A DNA stretch of 64,000 bases, taken from NCBI GenBank assembly GCA_044221555.1, contig JBGAOY010000019.1, forward strand, positions 14,201-78,200, written 5' to 3'. Positions within the stretch are counted from its first letter, which is position 1, and each line of letters opens with the position of its first letter. Shown here piece by piece: positions 16,334 to 25,442 of the stretch. The translations under genes and the position numbers were made by a program. The notes under the pieces are model-generated. The model was not told where the DNA came from and did no database searches. It saw nothing but the letters and a program-made list of their open reading frames with translations. The stretch is from JAEUJM01 sp044221555 (GTDB lineage Bacteria; Actinomycetota; Acidimicrobiia; Acidimicrobiales; DATDAH01).

Positions 16334-18775
16334 GTGTCGACGGAATCGGCGACGGTGGCCCAGTCGCGCGCCGAGGGGATGGCCCACCTCGAGCAATTGG
16401 CGGCCGGACTCACCCGGCCCCGCGTGTACGCGGTCGATCCGGCCACCATGCTCGAGGTGGCGGCGCCCCCGGCCCTGGCCGCGGTGATCCCCGAGCGGAT
16501 CGACTTCCTGGTCGCCGACCTCGAGCCGGCCGATCAACCGCTGGCCATCACCTGCTTCGAGGAGGCCTGCCGACTCGGCACCGCGCAGGTCAGCGTGCGG
16601 TTCAAGGGCGACCAGGAGCCGACGCTGTTCAGCATCGTCGACCTGTCGAGCGACATCGGTGTGCTGGCGTACATCTTCTCGGCCGATGCCGCGTCCGTCG
16701 GGCCGACGCCCGAATCGCCCCCCGTGGCTGACGCCGACGCCGACGCCAGCGCCTCGGTCGTCATCACACCCGGCGGCAAGATCGTCGAGGTCTACGGCGC
16801 CATCCCCGGGGTGTTGGACGACCGGACCCCCGAGCTGTTGGGCGCCTCGTTGGCCGCGTTCATCCATCCCGACGATGCCGCCGAGGCCCTCGTCGCCTTC
16901 GCCGGCGCGCTGCGCGACCACCGCATGGGCCGGCGCCTCCGGGCCCGGCTGCGCACCCACGACGGCGCCTGGCGCTGGCTGGAGGCGACCCTGTTCGCGG
17001 GGACGCCGAGCACCGACGGCGAGGTGTTCGTCAGCTGCTCCCTCACCGATGTCGAGGCCGACGTGCGGGCCCGTGCCGCGCTGGCCGAGAGCGAGGATCG
17101 GTTCCGCATGCTCGCCGAGTCGATCCCGATCGGGGTGTTCGGCGCCGACGGCACCGGGCGCATCCGCTACGCCAACGAGACCTTCCGCGCCATCACCGGC
17201 CTCGACAACGTGGGCGACTGGCTGGCCCTCGCTCATCCCGACGACCGCGACGAGGTGGCCGCCGCCATCGAGCGGTTCGGGGAGGGTGGCGAGGTGCTCG
17301 ACGTGGAGTTGCGCATCCTGCCGCCCGGCGCCGACGACTACCGCACCACCCACGTGCTGGCCCGGGCCCTCCGGGCCGACGACGGCACCCTGGTCGACGT
17401 GGTCGGCTCGATGGAGGACATCACCGACCGCAAGGCCATGCACCTGCGCCTGGCCCACGACGCCTCGCACGACGCCCTCACCGGCCTGGCCAACCGGGCC
17501 CACCTGGTCGCCGAGCTCGAGCGGCGCCTGGCCGCGTCGTTCAGCGGACGCGACCCGTTGGCGGTGCTGTTCGTCGACCTCGACGGCTTCAAGCGGGTGA
17601 ACGACTCGCTGGGCCACACCGCCGGCGACCAGTTGCTGTTGACCTTCGCCCGACGATTGCGCGACCAGGCCCGCACCGGCGACCTGGTCAGCCGGTTCGG
17701 CGGCGACGAGTTCGTCATCGTGGCCGAGCAGACCGGAGGGCCCGACGGGGCCCTCGGGATGGCCCACCGGGTGCTCGAGGCCATCTCGGAGCCGGCCGAC
17801 GTGGGCGGCACCCAGGTGCGGCCGCGCGCCAGCATCGGCGTGGCCCTGGCGGTCGACGCCGACGCCGACCCGGAGACGCTGCTGCGCGACGCCGACGCGG
17901 CCATGTACGAGGCCAAGGCGCGCGGGCCCAACGGGGTGTGGCTGGCGGACGCCGCGGTCCGGGGTCGGGCCGACCGCCGCTTCGGGCTGGAGGCGGCCCT
18001 GGCCGACGCGCTGGTCGCCGACGAGTACCGCCTCGACTACCAGCCCATCGTGTCGCTCGCCACCGGCCAGATCCTCGGCGCCGAGGGTCTCTTCCGCTGG
18101 GACAGCGAGCAGTTCGGGAGCCCGTCGCCCATCGAGATCGTCCCCCTCGCGGAGGAGACGGGCCTGATCCACGCGCTCACCGACTGGACCGTGGGCCGCG
18201 CCGGGCGCGACCTCCACACGCTGCGCGGTGCCCCCGACGTGGCGATGCGCGACAGCTTCCAGCTCGGCATCAACCTGTCGTGCACGCAGCTCAGCTCGCC
18301 CACCTTCGTCGACCGCTACCTGGGCGGCCTCGACGCCCTCGGGCTCGCCGCCGCCGACCTGGTGGTCGAGGTGACCGAGACCGAGTTGGTGGAGGAGTCG
18401 TCGGTGGCCGAGGCGTCGCTCATGGCACTGGCCGCCGCCGGCGCACAGCTGGCGGTGGACGACTTCGGCGCGGGCTACTCGTCGTTCGACTACCTCACCC
18501 GCATGCCCGTCACCTTCCTGAAGATCGACCGGCGCCTCACGCGGGCCCTGCCCACCAACGCCCGGGCCCGTCGCGTGCTGCGGGGCCTGGTGTCGATGTG
18601 CCTCGACATGGGGGTGGCCGTGGTGGCCGAGGGCATCGAGACCGCGGACGAGCGCGACGCGTACCTGGAGATCGGCATCGAGTTCGGCCAGGGCTACCTG
18701 TACGCGCCGGCCCTGCGCATCGAGGCGCTGCTCGCCGCCCTCCGGTCGGGTACCCCCCTTCGCGCCACCACCTGA
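16334..18775 (+). CDS. PAS-PAS-GGDEF-EAL cyclic-di-GMP signalling protein
   Basis: About 813 residues. An N-terminal DICT-like or unassigned sensory segment (to about 115) precedes two PAS domains (about 130-245 and 250-370). A diguanylate cyclase domain follows with intact GGDEF (456-460), then a phosphodiesterase domain with EGL in place of EAL (Glu584 kept), INLS, TETELVEE, DDFGAGYSS, KIDRR, EGIET and QGYLYAP. All expected metal and catalytic residues of the EAL domain appear present, so it could make and break c-di-GMP. No membrane segment. Start uncertain (TTG 16316, GTG 16334 or ATG 16379). Divergent from the winged-helix gene. Confidence 0.85.
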   Translation: MSTESATVAQSRAEGMAHLEQLAAGLTRPRVYAVDPATMLEVAAPPALAAVIPERIDFLVADLEPADQPLAITCFEEACRLGTAQVSVRFKGDQEPTLFSIVDLSSDIGVLAYIFSADAASVGPTPESPPVADADADASASVVITPGGKIVEVYGAIPGVLDDRTPELLGASLAAFIHPDDAAEALVAFAGALRDHRMGRRLRARLRTHDGAWRWLEATLFAGTPSTDGEVFVSCSLTDVEADVRARAALAESEDRFRMLAESIPIGVFGADGTGRIRYANETFRAITGLDNVGDWLALAHPDDRDEVAAAIERFGEGGEVLDVELRILPPGADDYRTTHVLARALRADDGTLVDVVGSMEDITDRKAMHLRLAHDASHDALTGLANRAHLVAELERRLAASFSGRDPLAVLFVDLDGFKRVNDSLGHTAGDQLLLTFARRLRDQARTGDLVSRFGGDEFVIVAEQTGGPDGALGMAHRVLEAISEPADVGGTQVRPRASIGVALAVDADADPETLLRDADAAMYEAKARGPNGVWLADAAVRGRADRRFGLEAALADALVADEYRLDYQPIVSLATGQILGAEGLFRWDSEQFGSPSPIEIVPLAEETGLIHALTDWTVGRAGRDLHTLRGAPDVAMRDSFQLGINLSCTQLSSPTFVDRYLGGLDALGLAAADLVVEVTETELVEESSVAEASLMALAAAGAQLAVDDFGAGYSSFDYLTRMPVTFLKIDRRLTRALPTNARARRVLRGLVSMCLDMGVAVVAEGIETADERDAYLEIGIEFGQGYLYAPALRIEALLAALRSGTPLRATT

Positions 18776-18866
18776 CCCACCTGAGCCACCTGAGCCACCT
18801 GACCGACTCACCGGCGGTGCGGCCCGCGCCGCGGCCCGGTGCTCTCGGCTCCAGGCGCCGTCGAGG

Positions 18867-20051
18867 TCAGGCGCGCTCGGCGACCGCCGCGACCGAGTCC
18901 AGCAGCCGGTCGATGTCGTCGGCGTCGTTGTAGCGCACGATGCTGGCCCGAACCGCGCCACCCCGGTCGGTGAGGCCCAGCGCGTCGATCAGCTCGAGGG
19001 CGTACGAGTGGCCGTGCCACACGGCAACTCGGTGCCGGGCCAGGGCCGCGGCCACCTCGGCGGGCGCGCGGTCGGCCACGTTGAAGATCAGGGTGGGGGC
19101 ACGCTCCGTGCCCGCGGTGGGGGCGTAGAGGTCGACGCCGTCGAGCGCCGCCAACCCGCGCTCGAGGCGCTCGAGCAGGCCGGCCTCGTGGGCCAGTGTC
19201 TCGGGGCTGTTGGTCTCGGCCAGGAACGCGGCCGCGCCGATCACGCCGGCGAGCGACTCGAACGCCGGGGTGCCGGTCTCGAAGCGGGGCGGGCCCTGGT
19301 AGTCGGCCGGGCGCACCCGGTAGGGCTCGACGGTGGCGAGCAGCTCGTCGGCCAGCACCAGTGCCCCCACGTGGGGGCCGAACCACTTGTAGGCCGACGA
19401 CATCAGCGAGTCGACGCCCAGTCCTCGGTGGCTGGTGGGCAGGTGGGGGACCCGTGCCACCGCGTCGAGGTGGACGCGCGCGCCGGCGGCGTGGGCCCGC
19501 TCGACGATGCCCGCCAGAGGCGGGACCGCGCCGGTGAGGTTGGAGGCGCCGGTCACCGCCACCCAGCGGACGGGGCCCGCGGACGGGTCGACGAGCAGGG
19601 CGTCGAGGTCGTCGAGCACCAGGTTGCCGGTTCCGGCCACGGGCCAGAGCACCACCTCCGCCCCCCGGTCGGCCGCCATCTGCATCCAGGTGGACACGTT
19701 GGCGTCGTGGTCGAGCTGGGTGCACACGATGCGGTCGCCCGCCTCGATGGTGCGGCCGAGGGCGCGGGTGTAGCCCATCATCAGCGTGGTCGAGTTGGGC
19801 CCGAAAACCACCTGGTCGGGGTCGGCGCCCAACAGGGTGCCCACCGCCTCACGGGCCTGCGCCACCAGCGCGCCGCAGGCGTCGCTGGCCGCGAACGCAC
19901 CACCCAGGTTGCTGGTGGCGGGCGAGCGCAGGAACTCGGCCATCGCCTCGATGGCCAGGTCGACCGGCAGCGTGCCGGCGGCGCCGTCGAGGCGGGCCCA
20001 GCCGTCGGACAGCCCCGGGAACCGGGCGCGGATGCTCGTCGCGGTGCTCAT
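18867..20051 (-). CDS. Cysteine desulfurase-like PLP protein (aminotransferase class V)
   Basis: A 394-residue fold-type I PLP enzyme. Seen: TQLDHDANV (about 111), HLDAVA with Asp196 contacting the PLP pyridine, and SSAYKWFGPHVG with Lys222 as the Schiff-base lysine. The pattern matches the cysteine desulfurase-like subfamily related to SufS/CsdA rather than classical IscS. The catalytic Cys loop is not obvious, so true desulfurase activity is uncertain. Start at 20051 gives MSTATSIRARFPGL. It is followed downstream by nothing co-directional; the efflux pump gene lies 188 bp upstream on the same strand. Confidence 0.82.
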   Translation of the reverse strand: MSTATSIRARFPGLSDGWARLDGAAGTLPVDLAIEAMAEFLRSPATSNLGGAFAASDACGALVAQAREAVGTLLGADPDQVVFGPNSTTLMMGYTRALGRTIEAGDRIVCTQLDHDANVSTWMQMAADRGAEVVLWPVAGTGNLVLDDLDALLVDPSAGPVRWVAVTGASNLTGAVPPLAGIVERAHAAGARVHLDAVARVPHLPTSHRGLGVDSLMSSAYKWFGPHVGALVLADELLATVEPYRVRPADYQGPPRFETGTPAFESLAGVIGAAAFLAETNSPETLAHEAGLLERLERGLAALDGVDLYAPTAGTERAPTLIFNVADRAPAEVAAALARHRVAVWHGHSYALELIDALGLTDRGGAVRASIVRYNDADDIDRLLDSVAAVAERA

Positions 20052-20239
20052 GGCCAGATCATGCCGTGCGGCGCGCCCGCCGGGCCGCCGACGGTGGCCC
20101 ACGCCAGAACGGCGCCCCGGCCCGGGAGGCCCCGGCCGTCCCGTCGAGGGTCTGGGTGCGGGTGGCCCGACTCGCCTCGTGGGACCGGCCGGCGGTGGCG
20201 GCGACGCTCGGCGGTCCGGCACCGCGGTTGCGCGGTGCG

Positions 20240-21781
20240 TCAGCGCGCCCGGGCGGGCAGGTAGCGCAGGGCGAAGACCGATCCGATCGCGACGACCGCG
20301 GCCGCCACCAGGCAGGCCACGCTCAGGCCCGACAGGAAGGCGCTGCTGACCTCGGCCAGGTAGGCGGGGGCGGCGGCGCCCAGTTGATGGGCGACGACGC
20401 CCGCGGCGCCCACGGAGTCGGCGGTGGCGGTCTGGGCGCCGTCTGGCAGCGTCGAGAACACCGATCCGCCCTGCAGGCTCGAGGCGTAGATCGAGCTGAA
20501 CACGCTGCCGATCACCGCCACGCCGAGGGTGCCGCCCAGCTCGCGGGTGGTGTCGTTCACCGCCGAGCCGACGCCGGCCTTGTCGGCAGGGAGCGAGCCC
20601 ATGATCGACTCGGTGGCCGGGGCGGTGGTGAGGCCGAGGCCGGTACCCAGGAACAGCATCTGGCCCACGATCTCCACGTACGGGGTGGTTCCCGACACCG
20701 TCGACACCCAGGTGAACCCCAACGCCATCGATGCCAGGCCCGCGGCCACCACACGGGTGGTGCCGAAGCGCTGCACCAGCAGCGGCGACACCACGGCTGC
20801 CGCTGCGATCGACAGGGCCACCGGCAGGGTGCGCATGCCGGCCTCGAGCGGGGTGTAGCCCCGCACCAGCTGGAAGTACTGGGTGATCAGGAAGATGAAG
20901 CCGAACAGGGCGAAGAAGGCCGACGTGATCGAGATGCTGGCTGCGGAGAAGCGCAGGTTCTCGAAGATGCGCACGGGCAGCATCGGGTACTCGATCCGGA
21001 GCTCCCAGCGGACGAACGCCACCAGGAGGACGGTGGCGGCGGCGAAGCCGCCCAAGGAGGCGGCGCTGAGCCAGCCCCACTCGGGCGCCTGGATGATGGT
21101 GAGCACCAGGGTGGCGATGGCCACGATCGACAGGCCCAGCCCCACCTTGTCGAGGGTGGGGGCGTGCTCGTCGCGCGACTCGGGCACCAGGGCGATCGTG
21201 GCGATCACCGCCACGGCGACGACGGGCAGGTTCACGAAGAAGACCGATCCCCACCAGAAGTGCTCCAGCAGCCAACCGCCGGCGATGGGGCCCGCGGCCA
21301 CCGCCATGCCGCTGGTGGCGCTCCAGATGCCGATGGCCTTGGCCCGCTCGACGGGGTCGGCGAACACGCTGGTGAGCACGGCCAGGGTGGCGGGGAAGAT
21401 CAGCGCCGCGCCCACCCCCATCAGCGCCCGACCCGCGATGAGCTGCCCGGCGCCGTCGGCCAGGCCGGCGTAGGCCGAGGTGAGGGCGAACACCACCAGG
21501 CCCGTCACCAGCACCCGCTTGCGGCCGTAGCGATCACCCAGGCCGCCGGCGGCCAGGAGTAGGCCGGTGAACACCAGCAGGTAGGCGTCGACGAACCACT
21601 GCAATTGGCGGGTGCTGGCGCTGAGGTCGAGCGACAGAGAGGGCAGGGCCACGTTGACGATGGTGCCGTCCAGGACGGTCACGAACATGGCCAGGCAGAC
21701 GACGGCCAGCACCGCCCATCGCCGGGGGTGGCCTGCGGTTGCGGTGGCCGCGGGCGAGGGCCGGGGTGAGGTGGTGGTCAT
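20240..21781 (-). CDS. MFS multidrug efflux transporter, DHA2 (EmrB/QacA) family
   Basis: A 513-residue membrane protein with about 14 hydrophobic helices. Typical DHA2 motifs are present: LDGTIVNVALPSL in helix 1, the GGLGDRYGRKRVL loop 2-3 motif A, and a motif C-like GIWSATSGMAVAAGPIAGGWL in helix 5. It should export drugs or metabolites by proton antiport. It is divergent from a TetR-family gene across 93 bp containing an inverted repeat, the usual arrangement for a ligand-induced pump. Confidence 0.9.
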   Translation of the reverse strand: MTTTSPRPSPAATATAGHPRRWAVLAVVCLAMFVTVLDGTIVNVALPSLSLDLSASTRQLQWFVDAYLLVFTGLLLAAGGLGDRYGRKRVLVTGLVVFALTSAYAGLADGAGQLIAGRALMGVGAALIFPATLAVLTSVFADPVERAKAIGIWSATSGMAVAAGPIAGGWLLEHFWWGSVFFVNLPVVAVAVIATIALVPESRDEHAPTLDKVGLGLSIVAIATLVLTIIQAPEWGWLSAASLGGFAAATVLLVAFVRWELRIEYPMLPVRIFENLRFSAASISITSAFFALFGFIFLITQYFQLVRGYTPLEAGMRTLPVALSIAAAAVVSPLLVQRFGTTRVVAAGLASMALGFTWVSTVSGTTPYVEIVGQMLFLGTGLGLTTAPATESIMGSLPADKAGVGSAVNDTTRELGGTLGVAVIGSVFSSIYASSLQGGSVFSTLPDGAQTATADSVGAAGVVAHQLGAAAPAYLAEVSSAFLSGLSVACLVAAAVVAIGSVFALRYLPARAR

Positions 21782-21799
21782 CGGGGCGTCTCCTGACGG

Positions 21800-21834
21800 G
21801 ATCTTTCCAGTGGTAAGTAGCCAAAGTAAAGATC
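21800..21834. promoter_or_regulatory. Candidate TetR operator in divergent promoter region
   Basis: Perfect 7-bp arms GATCTTT (21800-21806) and AAAGATC (21828-21834) separated by 21 bp, in an unusually AT-rich stretch between the efflux pump and tetR genes. The inner sequence also has repeated TACTT-type elements. Position and symmetry suit a repressor controlling both genes. Confidence 0.5.
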
Positions 21835-21874
21835 AATCTGGACAACGTCAAGACGTAGAGCGACACTGTGACCG

Positions 21875-22507
21875 ATGCCACCGCAGGACGCGCCCCGCTC
21901 CTACCACCATGGGAACCTGCCCGACGCGCTGCGTTGCGCCGCCGCCGAGGTGATCGTCGAGAGGGGCCTCGGCGGCTTCAGCCTGCGCGAGGTGGCCCGG
22001 CGTGCAGGTGTCTCGCACACCGCGCCCGCCCACCACTTCGGCGACACCACCGGACTGCTCACCTCGCTGGCCACCGAGGGCTTCCAGCACCTGTACGAGG
22101 TCACCAGCACCGCGGTGGGCCAGCACGACGACCCCGCCGAGCGCCTGGTGGCCCTCGGCCAGGCGTACGTGGCCACCGGGGCGCTGTTCCCCGCCCACTG
22201 CGAGGTCATGTTCCGCCACGACGTCATCGACGAGGACGACCACGCCCTGCACGCCGCGGGCACCGCCGTCCACCAGGTGCTGGTCGACACCGTCGCCGCG
22301 TTGTGTGACGCCGAGGGCCTGGCCGTCGACCGGGACGACGCGGTGAAGCTCTGCTGGGCGTCGATGCAGGGACTGCTGGTGCTGCACCCGTCGATGAGCC
22401 ACCTCGACCTGGTCGCCGGCCTCGAGCCCGTGGACCGCGACGTCTTGGTCACCCGTTTCACCCATCTGCTGATCGACGCATTCCGTGCCCACCCCGCTCC
22501 GGGGTGA
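21875..22507 (+). CDS. TetR/AcrR family transcriptional regulator
   Basis: A 210-residue protein. The N-terminal helix-turn-helix is clear: YHHGNLPDALRCAAAEVIVE, GGFSLREVARRAGVSHTAPA, then HHFGDTTGLLTSLATEGF. The C-terminal ligand domain is helical with His/Asp-rich stretches. The YHHGNL start is typical of a TetR subgroup. It most likely represses the divergent DHA2 pump and itself. Confidence 0.88.
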   Translation: MPPQDAPRSYHHGNLPDALRCAAAEVIVERGLGGFSLREVARRAGVSHTAPAHHFGDTTGLLTSLATEGFQHLYEVTSTAVGQHDDPAERLVALGQAYVATGALFPAHCEVMFRHDVIDEDDHALHAAGTAVHQVLVDTVAALCDAEGLAVDRDDAVKLCWASMQGLLVLHPSMSHLDLVAGLEPVDRDVLVTRFTHLLIDAFRAHPAPG

Positions 22508-22602
22508 GCGCCGGGTCGTTCCGTCTGCGTTCCCGACGTCCGCACGCGGTCGACGCGGTGCGCCTCCGAGGTGCGTCGCCGTCGGGCCCGGCGCGATGGC
22601 CG

Positions 22603-22638
22603 GTTCGACCCGTTCGACCCGTTCGACCCGTTCGACCC
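22603..22638. repeat. 9-bp tandem repeat GTTCGACCC x4
   Basis: Four exact copies start at 22603, 22612, 22621 and 22630, with a fifth degenerate copy (GTTGACCCT) after them. The array ends about 40 bp before the metalloprotease start, so it lies in its 5' region. Confidence 0.85.
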
Positions 22639-22681
22639 GTTGACCCTGGTGTCGGGCAGGCATTTCCTGGACAATGGCACG

Positions 22682-24418
22682 ATGAGGATCGGGCGGGTGA
22701 CGGTGGTCTTGGCAGTGGTGTTGACGGTGGCCACGTCGGGGGCGGGTCGGGCGGGCGCGTCGGGGCCGCCCGCCACCGATCCGGGGTCGACGGGATCGCC
22801 GTCGGCCGGCGTCGCGTCCGATCCGTGCCCGGGAGCCCTGCAGGTTGTCGGTCGGTCGGGCGACGGGCCCACCATGTGCACCGCCGGCCCCGCGCCCGTC
22901 GAGGCCTCCCGGCCACCGGGGAGCGCGGCCGTGCCCGAGGTGACCAGCGGCATCCAGTGCTATGGCAACGGCACCGACGGCGCCCGGGTGCAACTGCTGT
23001 ACGCCCACCCCAGGTCGATCGACCGGTTCGCGACCTTCGCGCCCTCGATCGCGCGTCGGGCGGGCCAGATCGAGGCCATCTACGACGCGAGCGCCGTCCA
23101 GACCGGCGGTCGGCGCCATGTCCGCTGGGTCACCGACGCCAACTGCAACGTGGACGTTCGGTCCGTGGAGGTCCCGGCCACTGCCATCGCCCTCAGTGGC
23201 TTCGATGAGCTCGTCCGCACGCTGGCCGCCCAAGGCTTCTCGAGCAACGATCGCAAGTACCTCGTGTGGGTCGACACGGGGAGCGCCACCACCACCAACC
23301 CCGCGTCCTGTGCGGGCCTCGGCACCCTGTACCCGGACGAGAGCGACAGCCCGCGGAACTCGAACAACGTCTTCACCGGCGTGGCCCGAGTGGAGGAGCG
23401 ATGCCTGTTCGCGGCGCTCGACTCGGTCGCCGCGAAGGTCGAGGCCCACGAGTTGGCCCACACGCTGGGTGCGGTGCAGGGCGGCACACCGCACCACAGC
23501 ATCTCCAGCCACTGCACCGATGATCACGACCTCATGTGCTACGACGACGGCGCCGGACTGCGGATCGTCTGCGCCAGCACGTCGAACGAGATGCGCCTGG
23601 ACTGCAACCACGACGACTACTTCTCCACCAACCCGACGGCCGGCGGCTACCTCGACACCCACTGGAACCTGGCCGACAGCCGGTGGCTGGAGCCCGGGCC
23701 GGGCATCGCCTTCGCGCCGGGGCCCCCGACGTCGGTCAGCGGCGTGCCCGGGAACGAGCAGGTGCAGTTGTCGTGGTCGCCGCCGTCCTCGGACGGCGGG
23801 GCCCCGGTGTCGTCCTACCGGGTGTACCGCGACGGGCAGTTGGCCCGGGTCGTCACCACACCGACGACCCGTTCGTTCACCGACACCGGCCTGGTCAACG
23901 GGACGACGTACGCGTATCAGGTGACCGCGGTGAACTCGGTGGGCGAGGGCCCCCGGTCGGTGTCGATCTCGGTGATGGCCGGCACCCCTCGGCCCGATGC
24001 CCAGGTCGCTCGGTCGAGGTCGGGGCCGTTCGTCGGCGCCGATGTGTACTCGACGTCGGTGACGCCGGCCCAGACCCTGAGCCAGAACGTGGCCAGGGGT
24101 GGCACCGCGACCTCGTACGTCCGGGTGCAGAACGATCGGCCGGGGGTCGACTCGCTGACGGTCAAGGGGGTGGACGGTGGGTCGGCGGGCTACCGGGTCA
24201 CGTACCTTCGGGGCACGACCGACGTCACCGCCGCGGTGGAGGCCGGCACCTACCGCGTCGACGACCTCGCCCCTGGCGGCTCGGTGCAGCTGGTCGTCGA
24301 GATCACAGCGACCTCGAGCGCGGTGGCCGGTGGCACCCACTACGCCACGGTCACCGTGAAGTCGGCGACCACGACGACGATCAAGGACGTGGTGCGCTCG
24401 CAGGTCGTTCGCTCCTGA
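22682..24418 (+). CDS. Secreted zinc metalloprotease-like protein with fibronectin III domain
   Basis: A 578-residue protein. Signal peptide to about residue 28 (VVLAVVLTVATSGAGRAGA). The peptidase region (about 85-340) has HELAHTLG (His256, Glu257, His260), followed by GAVQ, PHHS and SHCTDDHDLMCYDD. The classical metzincin third His (HExxHxxGxxH) is replaced by Gln; a later His may serve as third ligand. A fibronectin type III domain (SVSGVPGNEQVQLSWSPPSS, about 345-435) and a beta-rich C-terminal domain follow. Ten or so Cys suggest disulfides. Start chosen so that the signal peptide is N-terminal; an upstream ATG at 22571 is unlikely. Confidence 0.78.
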   Translation: MRIGRVTVVLAVVLTVATSGAGRAGASGPPATDPGSTGSPSAGVASDPCPGALQVVGRSGDGPTMCTAGPAPVEASRPPGSAAVPEVTSGIQCYGNGTDGARVQLLYAHPRSIDRFATFAPSIARRAGQIEAIYDASAVQTGGRRHVRWVTDANCNVDVRSVEVPATAIALSGFDELVRTLAAQGFSSNDRKYLVWVDTGSATTTNPASCAGLGTLYPDESDSPRNSNNVFTGVARVEERCLFAALDSVAAKVEAHELAHTLGAVQGGTPHHSISSHCTDDHDLMCYDDGAGLRIVCASTSNEMRLDCNHDDYFSTNPTAGGYLDTHWNLADSRWLEPGPGIAFAPGPPTSVSGVPGNEQVQLSWSPPSSDGGAPVSSYRVYRDGQLARVVTTPTTRSFTDTGLVNGTTYAYQVTAVNSVGEGPRSVSISVMAGTPRPDAQVARSRSGPFVGADVYSTSVTPAQTLSQNVARGGTATSYVRVQNDRPGVDSLTVKGVDGGSAGYRVTYLRGTTDVTAAVEAGTYRVDDLAPGGSVQLVVEITATSSAVAGGTHYATVTVKSATTTTIKDVVRSQVVRS

Positions 24419-24462
24419 CCGTCGGGCGCTGCCGGGCGCACGAGGCGGCCCCGTGGATGCCC

Positions 24463-24560
24463 TGGCCGGCGAGCGTCACCGGACACGGCCCTGCTGACCA
24501 GCGTCTGGCCGTGGCCGGCGAGCGTCACCGGACTCGGTCCTGCTGACTAGCGTCTGGCCG
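24463..24560. repeat. 49-bp tandem duplication upstream of CREST-type gene
   Basis: Two copies of a 49-bp unit beginning TGGCCGGCGAGCGTCACCGG start at 24463 and 24512 and differ at a few positions. The second copy runs up to the GTG start of the next gene, so the duplication covers its promoter or leader. Confidence 0.8.
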
Positions 24561-25252
24561 TGGCCGACCTGCGCACCGGTCAGCGCGTCGTCGCCGAGTC
24601 GGACTGCGAGCGGGTGCGCCCCGGCCTGGTCGGCCAACCGGTGAACACCGCCACCAGCCTGGCCTACGTGGTGGCCGGTGGCGTGGTGGCCCTGCGCGGT
24701 CGCCGGGCCGGTGTCGACGGTGGCGTCGCCGGCGGGACCGCTGGGCCACTGGCCGTCGCACTGGTGCTCAACGGCGTCGGCAGCGTGGCCTACCACGGCC
24801 CGGGGGGCCGGGCCGGCAAGTGGTTGCACGACACGGGGTTGGTGGCCATGAACGTCACCCTCGCGGTGGGGACGGTCGCCCGTCTGCGGAGCTGGCAGCC
24901 GCGGCGGACGCGACTCACCGATGCGGCCTTGGTGGCCGCGGCCGGCGGTGTGCTGGCGGTCCGACCGGAGGCCGAGCTGGCCCTGGTGGCGCCACTGGCG
25001 GCCGCCGCCGTCGGCCTCGAGCTGGTGCGGCCCTCGGGCCGAGGCGGCGGGCGGCGGCTGCTCGGGGGCGTGGTGCTCGGCGCCGGCGCGGTGGTGCAGG
25101 CCCGATCACGCACCGGGGGGCCCTGGTGCCGGCCCGACGGGCCGTTCCACGGCCACGGGCTGTGGCACGTTCTGTCCGCCCTCGGGCTGGCGCTGGTGGC
25201 CGACGCCGCGCTGGCCGCCGCCGCCGACGGTCCCGTGGGCCCGACGCACTGA
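24560..25252 (+). CDS. Multi-pass membrane protein, CREST/ceramidase-like
   Basis: A 230-residue protein with about seven hydrophobic helices. The conserved polar residues of the CREST hydrolase superfamily (alkaline ceramidase, PAQR, Per1) can be placed in order: Ser75 and His79 in GSVAYHG, Asp91 in WLHDTG, and His200/His204 in HGLWH. The N-terminal CERVRPGLVGQPVNTATSL also fits bacterial members. These would form a zinc site for amide or ester hydrolysis in the membrane. The substrate is unknown; the assignment rests on these residues only. GTG start directly after the duplicated leader. Confidence 0.65.
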   Translation: MADLRTGQRVVAESDCERVRPGLVGQPVNTATSLAYVVAGGVVALRGRRAGVDGGVAGGTAGPLAVALVLNGVGSVAYHGPGGRAGKWLHDTGLVAMNVTLAVGTVARLRSWQPRRTRLTDAALVAAAGGVLAVRPEAELALVAPLAAAAVGLELVRPSGRGGGRRLLGGVVLGAGAVVQARSRTGGPWCRPDGPFHGHGLWHVLSALGLALVADAALAAAADGPVGPTH

Positions 25253-25318
25253 CCACCGATTCGACCACCTATTCCCGGCAAGGACCGCCGGACCCAGCCC
25301 GGGCCGCCGCCGAGAAGG

Positions 25319-25375
25319 CCGTTCTGGTGGCTGGATCGTGTTGTCACACACGGCAGGTTCGAGCCACCAGAACGG
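25319..25375. terminator. Long inverted repeat between convergent genes
   Basis: Perfect 14-bp arms CCGTTCTGGTGGCT (25319-25332) and AGCCACCAGAACGG (25362-25375) around a 29-nt loop, placed between two convergent genes. It would form a strong hairpin on either transcript, so it may be a bidirectional terminator; there is no T-run, so it could instead be a protein-binding palindrome. Confidence 0.5.
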
Positions 25376-25442
25376 GGTTCGCCGCCACCGGCCGCCACCG
25401 GCCGTCGCCGGCCGATGGTGGCGGCGGTGCTCGCGGGGCGGC

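Noticed and set aside
16300..18961. Extension of the winged-helix frame far upstream on the minus strand
   Set aside because: The upstream part is antisense to the GGDEF-EAL gene; the family N-terminus is matched by the GTG at 16279.
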